DNA of 64,000 nt from an uncultured Lachnospiraceae bacterium. GTDB lineage: Bacteria; Bacillota; Clostridia; Lachnospirales; Lachnospiraceae. The notes under the pieces were generated by a model that saw nothing but the letters and a program-made list of their open reading frames with translations, was not told the origin of the DNA and did no database searches. The DNA lies in assembly GCA_900539175.1 (NCBI GenBank), contig UQAW01000013.1, positions 5,908-69,907 on the forward strand, read 5' to 3'. The stretch's first letter is position 1, and each line of letters begins with the position of its first letter. This document shows positions 8,902 to 17,960 of this stretch, one piece after another. Both the position numbers and the translations under genes were made by a program.

Positions 8902-9834
8902 TCACCCTTCGAGGAGATAACTGTTATCCCATCGGAATAACTGGTCCAACCCGATTTTATCCCGAAAGGTAATATCACTTTCACCATTGATTGAAAACTG
9001 TACTTCCCGCACTTTGCATACCCTTGTCAGAGAATTCACAATCGAGTAGATCGGAATCTCCTCCCTGACGTTCAAAGTAGAACTCTGAAAACTGTCATCA
9101 AAGTTCACATAACAGATATCATCAGAAATGGTAACACTCAAAATATGTGTCTCCGCAGGAAGTACTGCATAATGCCCCTCTTCCTTAGGTCCCTTAATTA
9201 ATTGCTCCACTACAAAACGTTCCAACGGAACATTACTGCTGTAGTTTACATTCCGCTCCTCGGGAACCAATTTCGTGCCGTCAGCATTGGCAAAATATAA
9301 TGTCATGGTAATATTCTGGTACGTATTAATCTCTTTTCCTGAATTCTCTACAAAACTATCCTCACTCAGAAAACCGACTTCTGCTCCCCGGCTGTCCTTC
9401 AAAGACTCGCCTTCCACCAGAATCTCTACCTTTTCTACCCCTGGAATCTGTGTAAAGGTACGTACCAGACCGACTCTTGTCACGATTTCACGAGTAAACA
9501 TCATATCACTGTAACTGCTGCTTAAGTTGAGATGCAAAATACCATCCTGCCATGCTGATCCCTGGATTGCCACACCTTTCGGCAGCAAACTATGATATTC
9601 TTCTTTTTTCGTTCCCGGATCTTCTGTTTGATTGTAAATGAACTCCTGAATCATATCCTCGGTGTTATCAGATACCGGTTCGTATTCCTCATACACCACC
9701 TGATTCCCGGCTTCATTGATATAGTACATACAATATTCCTGCTCTGCCTGGTCACTGCTGTTTTGATCGCTGCAGCCGGCTGCCGCCACACACAAGAGTA
9801 CAGTCAGCAGCAGCCACGTTATCTTCTTCTTCAT
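8902..9834 (-). CDS. Lipoprotein with two GerMN domains
   Basis: An exported lipoprotein of about 310 residues. The signal sequence KKKITWLLLTVLLCVAAAGC ends in a lipobox cysteine near residue 21. Two GerMN (sporulation/spore germination) domains follow, recognisable from the repeats VEKVEILVEGESL and VREVQFSINGE and from the paired LNLSSSYSDM and VNFDDSFQSS strands. GerMN domains are thought to bind cell-wall or protein ligands; the ligand here is unknown. AGGAGG precedes the ATG at 9834, so I reject a start seven codons upstream. It directly follows a WalK-like kinase gene and may be an accessory or output of that signalling system. Confidence 0.85.
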   Translation of the reverse strand: MKKKITWLLLTVLLCVAAAGCSDQNSSDQAEQEYCMYYINEAGNQVVYEEYEPVSDNTEDMIQEFIYNQTEDPGTKKEEYHSLLPKGVAIQGSAWQDGILHLNLSSSYSDMMFTREIVTRVGLVRTFTQIPGVEKVEILVEGESLKDSRGAEVGFLSEDSFVENSGKEINTYQNITMTLYFANADGTKLVPEERNVNYSSNVPLERFVVEQLIKGPKEEGHYAVLPAETHILSVTISDDICYVNFDDSFQSSTLNVREEIPIYSIVNSLTRVCKVREVQFSINGESDITFRDKIGLDQLFRWDNSYLLEG

Positions 9835-9844
9835 ACTGCGCCTC

Positions 9845-11290
9845 CTATGCCACATAGGTGAGCGGAATTCTCACCGAAAATGTAGTTCCTTCGTTCTCTT
9901 TACTGTAAACTTTAATCGCACCGCGATGCATAACAATCGCACTTCTTGTAATTGCCAGCCCCAGTCCTGTTCCTCCGATTTCACGGGAATGTGACTTATC
10001 CACACGATAAAAACGCTCGAAAATCTGACTGATGGATCCTTCCGGAATCCCGATACCGGAATCCGCCACAGTCACATAAAAGTATTTGTGATCCGCATTC
10101 AGGGAAACCCGCACCCAACCGCCCGGCTTATTATACTTAATTGCATTTTCCATAAGATTGGAAAATGCCAATGTCAGCTTTGTCTCATCGATCTCCGCAT
10201 TGACCGGACGGAAACTATCCATAATCAGTTCTACATCCGCCTTAGCTGCAATTGGCTTCAGACGTTTCAGCACCAGTTCCAACAGTTCATTGATATTTAC
10301 CGCTTCAATGTTCAGATCCGCCGCTTTCTTATCCATCTTCACCAGGGACAGAAGATCCGTAATGATCTTATTTTCCCGGTCAATCTCTTCCGTAATATCC
10401 TGCATGAACTCCTGATACAGTTCAATCGGTACATTCTCCTGCCCATTCAACGAATCTGCCAAAACTTTCATGGAGGTCAGCGGTGTCTTCAACTCATGGG
10501 ACACATTGGATACAAACTCCTGCCGGGACTCATCCAGAGAACGTACTCTTGCAAGCATCTTATTAAATGCATCCGTAATCAATTCTGTCTCCAGATAATC
10601 CGGAACAGATATACTTTCATTCAGGTATCCATCCGTAATATCCTCGATGGAACGTGTTACCTTCTGGAATGGTTTCATCAGATAGACAGACAGGATATAG
10701 CCCAGAACCAGCACAACCAACATAATAATGGTCAGCAGCAACAATCCCTTCTGCTCCAGAATATCCATACTTGACCGAATCTCCACTGTGGATACACTGA
10801 CAAGCATCACTCCCTGTAATTCCTTGGTCTCGGGATTCTGAATACCGATCGTCATCTCGATATAACTGTTCTTCCGGTCGTACCGGCTGATCTCTTTTCC
10901 ATCAAAGCACGCAATCACTTCCTGAGATACCATCAGTTTTCCCATATCCAGATCATACGTATCTTTGATCACCTTAAAATCCCGGTTGATGATCTGAATA
11001 CGTCCGCCGTAAATGTTGGTCAGCATACTGAATTCCCCGTTAATTACCGAATTGCTGGGATCCTCCATATACCCCAGCTTTACAAGCTGATTGCACAGAA
11101 TATCACACTGATTCTTCACTGTGACCGTCCGCAGGCTTACCGCACGATCCTCATAACTGCTCACAATTCCATTTTCAATGATAATACTGGGAATAATCCC
11201 GATGATAACCAGTATCAATGTGATACGAAACCGCAGACTCCGCAAAAACTTCCATTTTCCTGTAAATTTAATTCTGGAAATAATAACCAA
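9845..11290 (-). CDS. Membrane sensor histidine kinase, WalK-like
   Basis: A sensor kinase of about 480 residues. It has a first membrane segment (ITLILVIIGIIPSIII), an extracytoplasmic sensor of about 150 residues and a second membrane segment (LLLTIIMLVVLVLGYIL). Then come a HAMP linker, a dimerisation/phosphoacceptor helix EFVSNVSHELKTPLTSM, and an ATPase domain with NLMENAIKYN, DSGIGIPEG and GGTGLGLAI. The start is uncertain: the open frame reaches 11368, which would overlap the regulator gene by 101 bp. I give the TTG at 11290, and a TTG near 11245 is also possible. The upstream partner is an OmpR-type regulator. The pair resembles WalRK of cell-wall homeostasis, though no PAS domain is evident. 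Confidence 0.85.
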   Translation of the reverse strand: MVIISRIKFTGKWKFLRSLRFRITLILVIIGIIPSIIIENGIVSSYEDRAVSLRTVTVKNQCDILCNQLVKLGYMEDPSNSVINGEFSMLTNIYGGRIQIINRDFKVIKDTYDLDMGKLMVSQEVIACFDGKEISRYDRKNSYIEMTIGIQNPETKELQGVMLVSVSTVEIRSSMDILEQKGLLLLTIIMLVVLVLGYILSVYLMKPFQKVTRSIEDITDGYLNESISVPDYLETELITDAFNKMLARVRSLDESRQEFVSNVSHELKTPLTSMKVLADSLNGQENVPIELYQEFMQDITEEIDRENKIITDLLSLVKMDKKAADLNIEAVNINELLELVLKRLKPIAAKADVELIMDSFRPVNAEIDETKLTLAFSNLMENAIKYNKPGGWVRVSLNADHKYFYVTVADSGIGIPEGSISQIFERFYRVDKSHSREIGGTGLGLAITRSAIVMHRGAIKVYSKENEGTTFSVRIPLTYVA

Positions 11291-11957
11291 CTCCCCACTT
11301 CGTGTGCACATACTTCGGATCACTCGGGTTCGTCTCAATCTTTTCGCGGAGACGACGGATATGTACATCCACGGTTCTTACATCGCCGGGATACTCGTAT
11401 CCCCATACGATATTCAGCAGATTTTCACGGCTGTAAACTTTGTTCGGATTAAACACCAGCAATTCTAATACATCAAACTCTTTCGCCGTCAGATTAATCT
11501 CTTTTGCCCCGATAAATACTCTGCGGCTCTCACAATCCAGCTTCAGATCGCCCACCTGAACGACCTTCGCTTTCTCCTCCTTCGGCTCTTTTTTGTTGGC
11601 GCGGCGCATGATTGCCTTAATTCTTGCCTTTACTTCCAGAATATTAAAAGGTTTTGTAATATAATCATCTGCACCATATTCCAACCCTAAAATCTTGTCC
11701 ATGTCCTCGCCTTTTGCAGTCAGCATAATAATCGGAACACTGGAGAACTCCCGAATCTGCTGGCAGACTTCCAGTCCGTTCATCTTCGGCAGCATAATAT
11801 CCAGCAGGATCATATCATACTCGCAATCCTTTGCCATATTCAGCGCCTCTTCCCCGTCATAGGCACAGTCCACTTCCATTCCTTCCTGCTCCAGACTGAA
11901 ACGGATTCCTTTTACAATCAGTTTTTCATCATCAACAACCAAAACTCTCTTTGCCAT
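11268..11957 (-). CDS. OmpR-family response regulator, WalR-like
   Basis: DNA-binding regulator of 229 residues. The receiver domain starts RVLVVDDEKL, with the acidic pocket at DD (10-11), the phosphoacceptor Asp in LLDIMLPKMNG near 53, and the conserved Lys in YITKPFN near 104. The winged-helix output domain contains LTAKEFDVLELLVFNPNKVY and DVRTVDVHIRRLREKI. Sequence and length are close to WalR (YycF). It overlaps the downstream kinase gene. Nine bases separate it from the upstream comEA stop, so all are probably co-transcribed. Confidence 0.88.
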   Translation of the reverse strand: MAKRVLVVDDEKLIVKGIRFSLEQEGMEVDCAYDGEEALNMAKDCEYDMILLDIMLPKMNGLEVCQQIREFSSVPIIMLTAKGEDMDKILGLEYGADDYITKPFNILEVKARIKAIMRRANKKEPKEEKAKVVQVGDLKLDCESRRVFIGAKEINLTAKEFDVLELLVFNPNKVYSRENLLNIVWGYEYPGDVRTVDVHIRRLREKIETNPSDPKYVHTKWGVGYYFQN

Positions 11958-11966
11958 AGCTCTCTC

Positions 11967-12626
11967 CTATATCTCTATCTGCTCCCTGATTTTCTCAAAA
12001 AGCTTTTCCTTAATACCTTCAATCTCCATAATTTCTTCGATGGACCGAAAACCACCGTGCTGCTCCCGGTAAGCAATAATCGCCTGTGCCCTGGCTTCCC
12101 CGATTCCTGATAAAGTCATCAGTTCCTCTGCACTCGCCGTATTCAGATTCACTTTTTTCCCATTTGAGCCAGATTTTCCTGCGCCAGAATCAGGGACAGG
12201 TAAATCAACTGCTTCTTCTTTTGTGTAAACAACAACCTGCTGTCCATCCCGCAGCACCTCCGCCTGATTCAAAACTCTGTTATCCGCCTCCTCCAACAAT
12301 CCACCGGCGGCTTCAATCAGCTCATACATTCTGCTTCCGTCCGGAAGCGTATAGACTCCGGGGCTTGCTACAGCCCCGCAGATATAGACAACCACCTCTG
12401 CTGACCGTCCTTCCGTGTCCGCATCAACCATTGACTGCTCCCAACTTTCGACTGTTTTGACCGTATGTTCCTTGCTGTCTTCCTCTGAATCCGGTGTTTT
12501 CGGAATGTCTCCCTGATTTTTCTCATCCTGCAGTTCATACACGGTTGTCTCCTGCATGCACCCCACAGATATTGTTAAAACCGAACATAGACTTATCGCT
12601 AAAAATAAACCTTTTATAAATTTCAT
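11967..12626 (-). CDS. comEA: Competence protein ComEA, lipoprotein form
   Basis: ComEA is the cell-surface DNA receptor of the transformation machinery. The 219-residue product has an N-terminal signal with a lipobox-like LTISVGC, a variable linker rich in Glu and Asp, an SLBB domain (VVVYICGAVASPGVYTLPDG) and a C-terminal helix-hairpin-helix domain (VNLNTASAEELMTLSGIGEA). Classical ComEA is held by a transmembrane helix, so a lipid anchor would be a variation. The ATG at 12626 has AAGGAG seven bases upstream; an ATG two codons earlier is too close to that site. It heads a run that also holds comEC. Confidence 0.9.
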   Translation of the reverse strand: MKFIKGLFLAISLCSVLTISVGCMQETTVYELQDEKNQGDIPKTPDSEEDSKEHTVKTVESWEQSMVDADTEGRSAEVVVYICGAVASPGVYTLPDGSRMYELIEAAGGLLEEADNRVLNQAEVLRDGQQVVVYTKEEAVDLPVPDSGAGKSGSNGKKVNLNTASAEELMTLSGIGEARAQAIIAYREQHGGFRSIEEIMEIEGIKEKLFEKIREQIEI

Positions 12627-12739
12627 ATGCATGCTCCTTACATTCCTTTCTGTAAGGGTCCCTTGCCTGCATAACTATAGTTATTGTAACGAATTTCCTA
12701 ACCAATTACAAGATGAACCTCAAAAAAAACAAGATTTCT

Positions 12740-13171
12740 TCATTCCCACTTGAATAACACCACGCCGCCGATGGCAATCAGCATTCCAACCACCTTTCGC
12801 CACTCAAGCGGCTGCTTCTCCATGCCGAAAAGTCCCAGCAGTTCTATCACATAAGCCACGATCAACTGTGCAATCACGATCAGCATTGCAGCTTTTGCCG
12901 GTCCCAGGCTATCCATACTCTGAATTACCGTAATCGTAATAAATGCTCCGATCACACCGCCCAGCAATGTATACTTATGCTCCACATTCCACAGAGCGCC
13001 GATACTCTCTCTGCCTGTCATAAACCACGCAACGATACAGACCAGAAAAGCCGACAGCTGCACCCATCCGGTAGATACCCATAAACTGCTCTGCTTTGTC
13101 ACTTCCGTGTTAAAGACACCCTGTATACTCATCAATGCACCGGACAACAGCGCAATTAAAATTCCCATCAT
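12740..13171 (-). CDS. DMT-superfamily membrane protein, YdcZ type
   Basis: A small integral membrane protein of 143 residues with about five hydrophobic segments, of the YdcZ/DUF606 family of the drug/metabolite transporter superfamily. It starts MMGILIALLSGALMSIQGVFN and ends VVGMLIAIGGVVLFKWE. Conserved glycines and the NTEVTKQ segment fit the family. Members often work as pairs or dimers; no partner gene is adjacent. The substrate is unknown. AAGGAGTG precedes the ATG. Confidence 0.8.
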   Translation of the reverse strand: MMGILIALLSGALMSIQGVFNTEVTKQSSLWVSTGWVQLSAFLVCIVAWFMTGRESIGALWNVEHKYTLLGGVIGAFITITVIQSMDSLGPAKAAMLIVIAQLIVAYVIELLGLFGMEKQPLEWRKVVGMLIAIGGVVLFKWE

Positions 13172-13239
13172 AACAAGTCACTCCTTTTTCATGCGTTTTT
13201 CTTTTAGAATGCCCTTGTTACAGGAATTTATACATCGTA

Positions 13240-13269
13240 AGAGGGTGCTGCAAGACCACAGCACCCTCC
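13240..13269 (-). terminator. Hairpin after the BlaR1-like gene
   Basis: GAGGGTGCTG pairs perfectly with CAGCACCCTC around CAAGACCA, seven bases past the stop codon of the M56 peptidase gene. The T run on the minus strand is poor, so termination efficiency is uncertain. Confidence 0.5.
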
Positions 13270-13275
13270 GTCAGA

Positions 13276-15102
13276 TTATTCTGCTTCCGTTTGGAAGGAT
13301 GCAGGAATCTCCTCGCTTCTCTGTATTTCTGCAAAGCTCCCTCCTTTTACCTTCCGAATATTCTCAACTTTATTCTCACTTTCCAGTTTATCTGTCTGAA
13401 AACTAACAGAATCCCAGATTGTTCTCACCTCATTTGCTTTCTGCCTGTAAGATGCAGTAAGTTCTTCCGAGTAGGGCGGCGCTACCTGTACATCAGTCGC
13501 CTCAACCGTATAGAGAATTTTTTCCATACCATTAAAGTTAAACTGATACAGATACCGTCCGGAACCTGGAATCTCTGACTGTATATCATCCGTATCAGCT
13601 ACCTGAAACTGAAACAACCACCCATACTGCCCCTGTTCTGCATTTAACTTATCGGAAAATGAAATTCCATCTGTACTGCTGTCCGCCCAGTGTTCCAGTA
13701 CAATCTGATCTTTCCATTCTGCCGGTATGAGAAATGAAAAACCGTATGTTGTGTTAAAATACCTTAGCTTGTCTCCTTCCTCGGTCACCTGATATTCATA
13801 ATATTCCTGTCCTTCCTCATTCTCCACGGGATTTGCTTCGTCCTTTGACTCTTTCTCATCTTCCAGACCAGTTCCTCCAAAAATCACTTCCCTGTCTTCT
13901 CCATCCGGCACCGTATCTGCCTGTTCCTGTGAGTTATTCTCCATATCAGATGCATCGGGAATTTCTATGTTCTTCTCAGAACTTCCGGCACCTGTAACTC
14001 CCAGTGCGGATGAGGCACTCCCATGATTCTCACGACTTGCTCCGCATCCAATCAGTGTCGCCGCACCTGTCAGTAAGAAACAACATCCCAAAACCAATCC
14101 CCATCCCTTTTTTCTCTTCTTTCCATACATAATGTTTGCAACCCTCCTTTTAAAACGCTTAATACCCCCATTAAAATTTGTTGAAAATAAAAACGCACCT
14201 CCATTCTTTTGCTGTACCGATGTCATCAGTAAACGGTTATAAACAATTCTGGTTTTCTTATCCATATCTTCTGTGACCATCTCATCACATAGATATTCAA
14301 TATCCCTTTCTGCTTCTTTCAGCATGAAAGAAAGTGCCGGATTAAACCAATAGAAATTCCGCACCAACAGAAGCAATGTCTTGTACCAAATATCATGGCG
14401 TATCACATGCAGCAACTCATGACGGTACAAAAGTTCCAATTCCTCCCTGCTGAAGGAACGATCAGGCAAAAATAAACTTTGCTTTCGAATTCCCACCACC
14501 ATCGGACTTTTTATTTTATCGCTCACCAATACCGGAATCGCTTTCCTGACCCCCATTGCCTGCTTCTGCTGTTCCAGAACTCCTAATGCCCTCTCGGACA
14601 GCAGAGGAACACTCCACCGCCTCAACCCTCTATAAGAAATTCTATATCTTATGAGCTGGCAGATACTGATTGCCACACCTCCAAGCAGCCACAAAATGAT
14701 CACCAGGATATCTGTTCCTATCCCTTGCTGTATAATTTCAGACCGTCCTCCATCCAGACTTATCCTTCCGTCCAGTTTTCCCACGCTGCTGCTATTTGGA
14801 TAAGTACCTGATTCCCGGCTTCCCGGATCTGCATCCTTTCTGTCTTTATCCGCCAAAAAAGGATTCCTATTTCCTGCCTCCTCCTTCTGATAACTATATC
14901 TTGGAACTTCCATATGTATCACAGCCGTATGTTTTGAAAAATCATACGGAAACAAAAGAAATACTGCCAGTACAATCCAGCACCAGTATTTCCAACGGGC
15001 GGAATAACGCCTCCCGACAATTCTGGAGATTGCCGCTACTGCCACTACAAAAACAGCAGCAATTACATTTACCCTCACTATATTCCATATCACTCCCTGC
15101 AT
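13276..15102 (-). CDS. BlaR1/MecR1-type M56 metallopeptidase sensor with unusual C-terminal domain
   Basis: A 608-residue membrane peptidase of family M56. Membrane segments lie near residues 10-30, 40-53 and 132-150. The zinc motif HELLH is at 228-232, with the distal ligand in EAERDIEYLCDE near 262. In BlaR1 this cytoplasmic protease is activated by an outside signal and leads to cleavage of the BlaI repressor. The C-terminal half differs from BlaR1: after a further membrane segment (LVLGCCFLLTGAATLIGC) comes an acidic linker and a domain of about 150 residues, with no penicillin-binding SxxK/SxN motifs that I can see. The inducer is therefore probably not a beta-lactam bound in the classical way. 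It is two bases downstream of the repressor gene. Confidence 0.85.
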   Translation of the reverse strand: MQGVIWNIVRVNVIAAVFVVAVAAISRIVGRRYSARWKYWCWIVLAVFLLFPYDFSKHTAVIHMEVPRYSYQKEEAGNRNPFLADKDRKDADPGSRESGTYPNSSSVGKLDGRISLDGGRSEIIQQGIGTDILVIILWLLGGVAISICQLIRYRISYRGLRRWSVPLLSERALGVLEQQKQAMGVRKAIPVLVSDKIKSPMVVGIRKQSLFLPDRSFSREELELLYRHELLHVIRHDIWYKTLLLLVRNFYWFNPALSFMLKEAERDIEYLCDEMVTEDMDKKTRIVYNRLLMTSVQQKNGGAFLFSTNFNGGIKRFKRRVANIMYGKKRKKGWGLVLGCCFLLTGAATLIGCGASRENHGSASSALGVTGAGSSEKNIEIPDASDMENNSQEQADTVPDGEDREVIFGGTGLEDEKESKDEANPVENEEGQEYYEYQVTEEGDKLRYFNTTYGFSFLIPAEWKDQIVLEHWADSSTDGISFSDKLNAEQGQYGWLFQFQVADTDDIQSEIPGSGRYLYQFNFNGMEKILYTVEATDVQVAPPYSEELTASYRQKANEVRTIWDSVSFQTDKLESENKVENIRKVKGGSFAEIQRSEEIPASFQTEAE

Positions 15103-15104
15103 CG

Positions 15105-15488
15105 TTATCCCTCTTCCATCTCCTGTAAAAACTCCTGCAGTTCCTTTAGCTGCTTCTCATTCACATTTTCTCCCTGATATAAGGCTGCAACAAAATTTTT
15201 AATTGAATTCCCATACAACTTCTCCAATACACTCTTGCTCTCTTGCTGCTGATATGTCTCCCGTCTGATCAAAGGAGTATAGAGATTCGTCTTTCCTTCC
15301 TTTTTTACGGAAACAAATTCTTTTTTCTCCAATCTGGCCAGTAAGGACAGAATTGTTGTAGGTGCCAATCCTTTTTTTCGATTGACAAATGCTTCAATTT
15401 CCATCCTTGTCATCTCCGGATGACCATTCCATAGAGCCAGCATGATATCCAGCTCCGAATCCGGCAGGCGCTGTATTTTTTTACCCAT
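15105..15488 (-). CDS. BlaI/MecI-family transcriptional repressor
   Basis: A winged-helix repressor of 127 residues: LPDSELDIMLALWNGHPEMTR, then APTTILSLLARLEKKEFVSV with the recognition helix, and a C-terminal dimerisation helix (KQLKELQEFLQEMEEG). Members bind TACAnnTGTA operators and are cleaved by a BlaR1-type protease. Two such operators overlap the promoter upstream, so the pair should be autoregulated. The ATG at 15488 has AAGGAG six bases upstream; a start 16 codons earlier would place coding sequence across that site. Confidence 0.9.
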   Translation of the reverse strand: MGKKIQRLPDSELDIMLALWNGHPEMTRMEIEAFVNRKKGLAPTTILSLLARLEKKEFVSVKKEGKTNLYTPLIRRETYQQQESKSVLEKLYGNSIKNFVAALYQGENVNEKQLKELQEFLQEMEEG

Positions 15489-15540
15489 AAGCTTCTCCTT
15501 TTCCTTTGCCCAAACGTACTCTGTAAAGGCGACCATTTTC

Positions 15541-15591
15541 TACAGATGTAGAACTCATTTATATTCTACATCTGTAGAATTCATTTGTCAA
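15541..15591 (-). promoter_or_regulatory. BlaI-type promoter with two operators
   Basis: On the minus strand TTGACA (15586-15591) and TAGAAT (15563-15568) are 17 bases apart. Two dyads with the BlaI/MecI core TACAnnTGTA are present: TACATCTGTA at 15567-15576, overlapping the -10 box, and TACAGATGTA at 15541-15550, just downstream. This is direct support for autorepression of the blaI-blaR1-type pair. Confidence 0.85.
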
Positions 15592-15615
15592 TCCCTGCTT
15601 TCTTATTTTTTAGTT

Positions 15616-15752
15616 CCTGGGATCAAAAGATTATGCATTTCATACAACACAAAAAAAGGATGCTGCAACATGCAAATTTCCTGCGAATTTTGCTCTTATC
15701 TACAAGAGCTTGTTTGCAGAATATCACCGTTTACAACATCCTTTACAAAGAT
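15616..15752. repeat. Partial dispersed repeat and nested hairpins before argD's end
   Basis: Bases 15616-15643 match, in reverse, the ATGAAACGCATAACCTTTTGA segment family seen at 20.5, 37.2 and 63.6 kb. Beyond it, AAAGGATG (near 15657) pairs with CATCCTTT (near 15745), enclosing GCAAA/TTTGC and GCTCTT-ATCTAC-AAGAGC. The nested hairpin may serve as the terminator of the argCJBD operon. Confidence 0.5.
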
Positions 15753-15803
15753 CCTTCCTACTACAAAAATCTCAGACAGCAGTCATATGACTGGCACGCT
15801 TTT

Positions 15804-16991
15804 TTAGAGACTTTTCTTCAGTTTTTCAATCATCTCATCAATATCCCCCTCTGTAATCACAAGAGGCGGAACCAGACGAAGCACATCACTGCCTGCACTG
15901 ATCACCAGAAGTCCGTTCTCAATTGCCTTATTCACAACCTCTCCCACCGGCTTTCCTTTGATGACAAGTCCCTGCATAAAGCCTTTCCCGCGGCGTTTTT
16001 CCACGCATTCAAACGCTTCCGCCACTTCCTCCAGTTTCCTCTCCAGATAAGGAGCCACCCGCCGGACATGCTCTACAATGTGCTCGCTTTCAAATAAATC
16101 AAATACGGTACTCACCGCATGACATGCCAGAGGATTACCGCCGTAAGTGGTTCCATGATCTCCCGGTACCAACGAACGTTCTGCGGTTTTCTTGTTAAGC
16201 ACGAATGCCCCCACCGGTATTCCACACCCCAGCGCTTTAGCACAGGTCATTACATCCGGTTCAACCCCATAATCCTGCCATGCAAACATACTTCCCGTAC
16301 GTCCCATTCCGCACTGAATTTCATCCAGAATCAGCAGAATGTCTTTCTCATCACAAAGTGCCCGCACGCCTTCCAGAAATTCCTTTTCCGCCGGATAGAT
16401 TCCGCCTTCGCCCTGAACTGTCTCCATAATGATGGCACAGGTTTTATCTGTAATCTGCGCTTTTACACTTTCCAGATCATTAAACTTCGCAAACCGGATA
16501 CCTCCGATCAGTGGCTTAAACGGTTCCTGATAATGCGCATTCCCCGTAACGGAAAGAGCGCCCAGGCTTCTTCCGTGGAACGAGTGCTCCATTGCAATAA
16601 TCTCGTGATCCGTACATCCATCCTTTAAATATGCGTATTTTCTTGCCACTTTGATGGCCCCCTCAATTGCTTCTGTACCGCTGTTGGTAAAGAATACTTT
16701 ATTCATACCGGAAGCCTTCACAAGCTTTTCGGCAGCTTCACCCATAGGTACATTATAATAAAGATTAGAGGTATGAATAAGTTTATCCACCTGATCCTTC
16801 AACGCCTGATTATAAGCTTTATTTCCATATCCTAAAGCAAACACGGCAATCCCTGCCGCAAAATCCAGATATTCCTTTCCATCCGTATCATACAGATGAA
16901 CCCCTTCTCCTTTTTCCAGCACAATTGGAAACCGGTTATAGGTATGTAACACATAATTTTCAGATTGCTCCATATAATTATTCATTTCCAT
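15804..16991 (-). CDS. argD: Acetylornithine aminotransferase
   Basis: PLP-dependent transaminase converting N-acetylglutamate semialdehyde to N-acetylornithine. The 395-residue product shows FFTNSGTEAIEGAIK (phosphate-binding loop), MEHSFHGRSLGALSVTG, LLILDEIQCGMGRTG with the cofactor Asp, and MTCAKALGCGIPVGAF with the Schiff-base Lys. I start at the ATG at 16991, ten bases after GAGGAG; the longer frame to 17108 would run deep into argB. It overlaps the end of argB by 14 bp and is the last gene of the argCJBD run. Confidence 0.93.
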   Translation of the reverse strand: MEMNNYMEQSENYVLHTYNRFPIVLEKGEGVHLYDTDGKEYLDFAAGIAVFALGYGNKAYNQALKDQVDKLIHTSNLYYNVPMGEAAEKLVKASGMNKVFFTNSGTEAIEGAIKVARKYAYLKDGCTDHEIIAMEHSFHGRSLGALSVTGNAHYQEPFKPLIGGIRFAKFNDLESVKAQITDKTCAIIMETVQGEGGIYPAEKEFLEGVRALCDEKDILLILDEIQCGMGRTGSMFAWQDYGVEPDVMTCAKALGCGIPVGAFVLNKKTAERSLVPGDHGTTYGGNPLACHAVSTVFDLFESEHIVEHVRRVAPYLERKLEEVAEAFECVEKRRGKGFMQGLVIKGKPVGEVVNKAIENGLLVISAGSDVLRLVPPLVITEGDIDEMIEKLKKSL

Positions 16992-17877
16992 GATAATAAT
17001 TCTCCTCATCTTCTCCAAGAATTGCAGTTCCAATTCCTTTATTCGTAAAGATCTCCAGCAACAGGCAGTGCGGAATCCGTCCGTCCAGAATATGAACTCT
17101 GGAAACACCGTTCTGGATGGCCTCGATACAGTTCTGAAGCTTCGGTATCATACCGCCGCCCACATTTCCGTTAGCAATCAGTTCATCTGCATCCTTAACA
17201 CGCAGTTCGCTGATCAGACTGTCCGGATCTTTCGGATCACGGTACACACCTTCAATGTCGGTCAAAAATGCTAATTTTTCCGCATTTACTGCTTTTGCAA
17301 TCGCACATGCTGCATCATCTGCATTAATATTATAAGAGTTAAATTCCTCATCCATACCAATCGGGCAGACTACCGGAAGAAAGTCTTTCTCCAGCAAATC
17401 ATATAATACCTTCGGTGTCACCTGCTTCACATCTCCGACAAAACCGATGTCCTGTCCGTCAGACAGCTTTTTCTCCACTTTCAGAAGACCGCCGTCTTTA
17501 CCGCTGATCCCCACCGCTTTGATGCCGAGAGACTGAATCAACGCCACCAGTTCCTTGTTGACCTTGTTCAATACCATCTCTGCAACTTCCATCGTATCCC
17601 GGTCGGTTACCCGAAGTCCATTGATAAACTTCGGCTCCATACCGACTTTTCCTACCCAGCGGCTGATCTCCTTTCCGCCGCCATGGACAATTATCGGCTT
17701 GAAACCAACCAGCTTCAGCAGAACCACGTCCTGAATGACATTCTTCTTCAATTCCTCATCCACCATAGCACTTCCGCCGTACTTTACCACAATAATTTTC
17801 CGGTTGAAGCGCTGAATATAGGGCAGCGCCTCAATCAATACTTCCGCTTTATCCAAATATTTTTGATTTACCATCAT
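16978..17877 (-). CDS. argB: Acetylglutamate kinase
   Basis: Phosphorylates N-acetylglutamate, the usual control point of arginine synthesis. The 300-residue product carries KIIVVKYGGSAM (phosphate loop with catalytic Lys), VHGGGKEISRW and the C-terminal VGGGMIPKLQNCIEAI. The chosen ATG at 17877 follows AGAGGA and gives the family's usual length. The open frame extends 29 codons further upstream with no family similarity, up to the end of argJ. An N-terminal helix (NQKYLDKAEVLIEALPYIQ) is of the type found in arginine-sensitive hexameric enzymes, so feedback inhibition is plausible. Confidence 0.93.
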   Translation of the reverse strand: MMVNQKYLDKAEVLIEALPYIQRFNRKIIVVKYGGSAMVDEELKKNVIQDVVLLKLVGFKPIIVHGGGKEISRWVGKVGMEPKFINGLRVTDRDTMEVAEMVLNKVNKELVALIQSLGIKAVGISGKDGGLLKVEKKLSDGQDIGFVGDVKQVTPKVLYDLLEKDFLPVVCPIGMDEEFNSYNINADDAACAIAKAVNAEKLAFLTDIEGVYRDPKDPDSLISELRVKDADELIANGNVGGGMIPKLQNCIEAIQNGVSRVHILDGRIPHCLLLEIFTNKGIGTAILGEDEENYYHGNE

Positions 17878-17960
17878 ACAAATCCTCTCATCTGTCAATT
17901 TTCCTGTCTGCACTGATTCCACACCTTCCGGTATTCTCACAGACAAACCTTTTCTTCCTA

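Noticed and set aside
10088..10774. 228-residue plus-strand frame
   Set aside because: Shadow of the sensor kinase on the other strand.
11268..11368. 101-bp overlap of kinase and regulator genes
   Set aside because: Most likely a product of the longest open frame; a later kinase start is more plausible.
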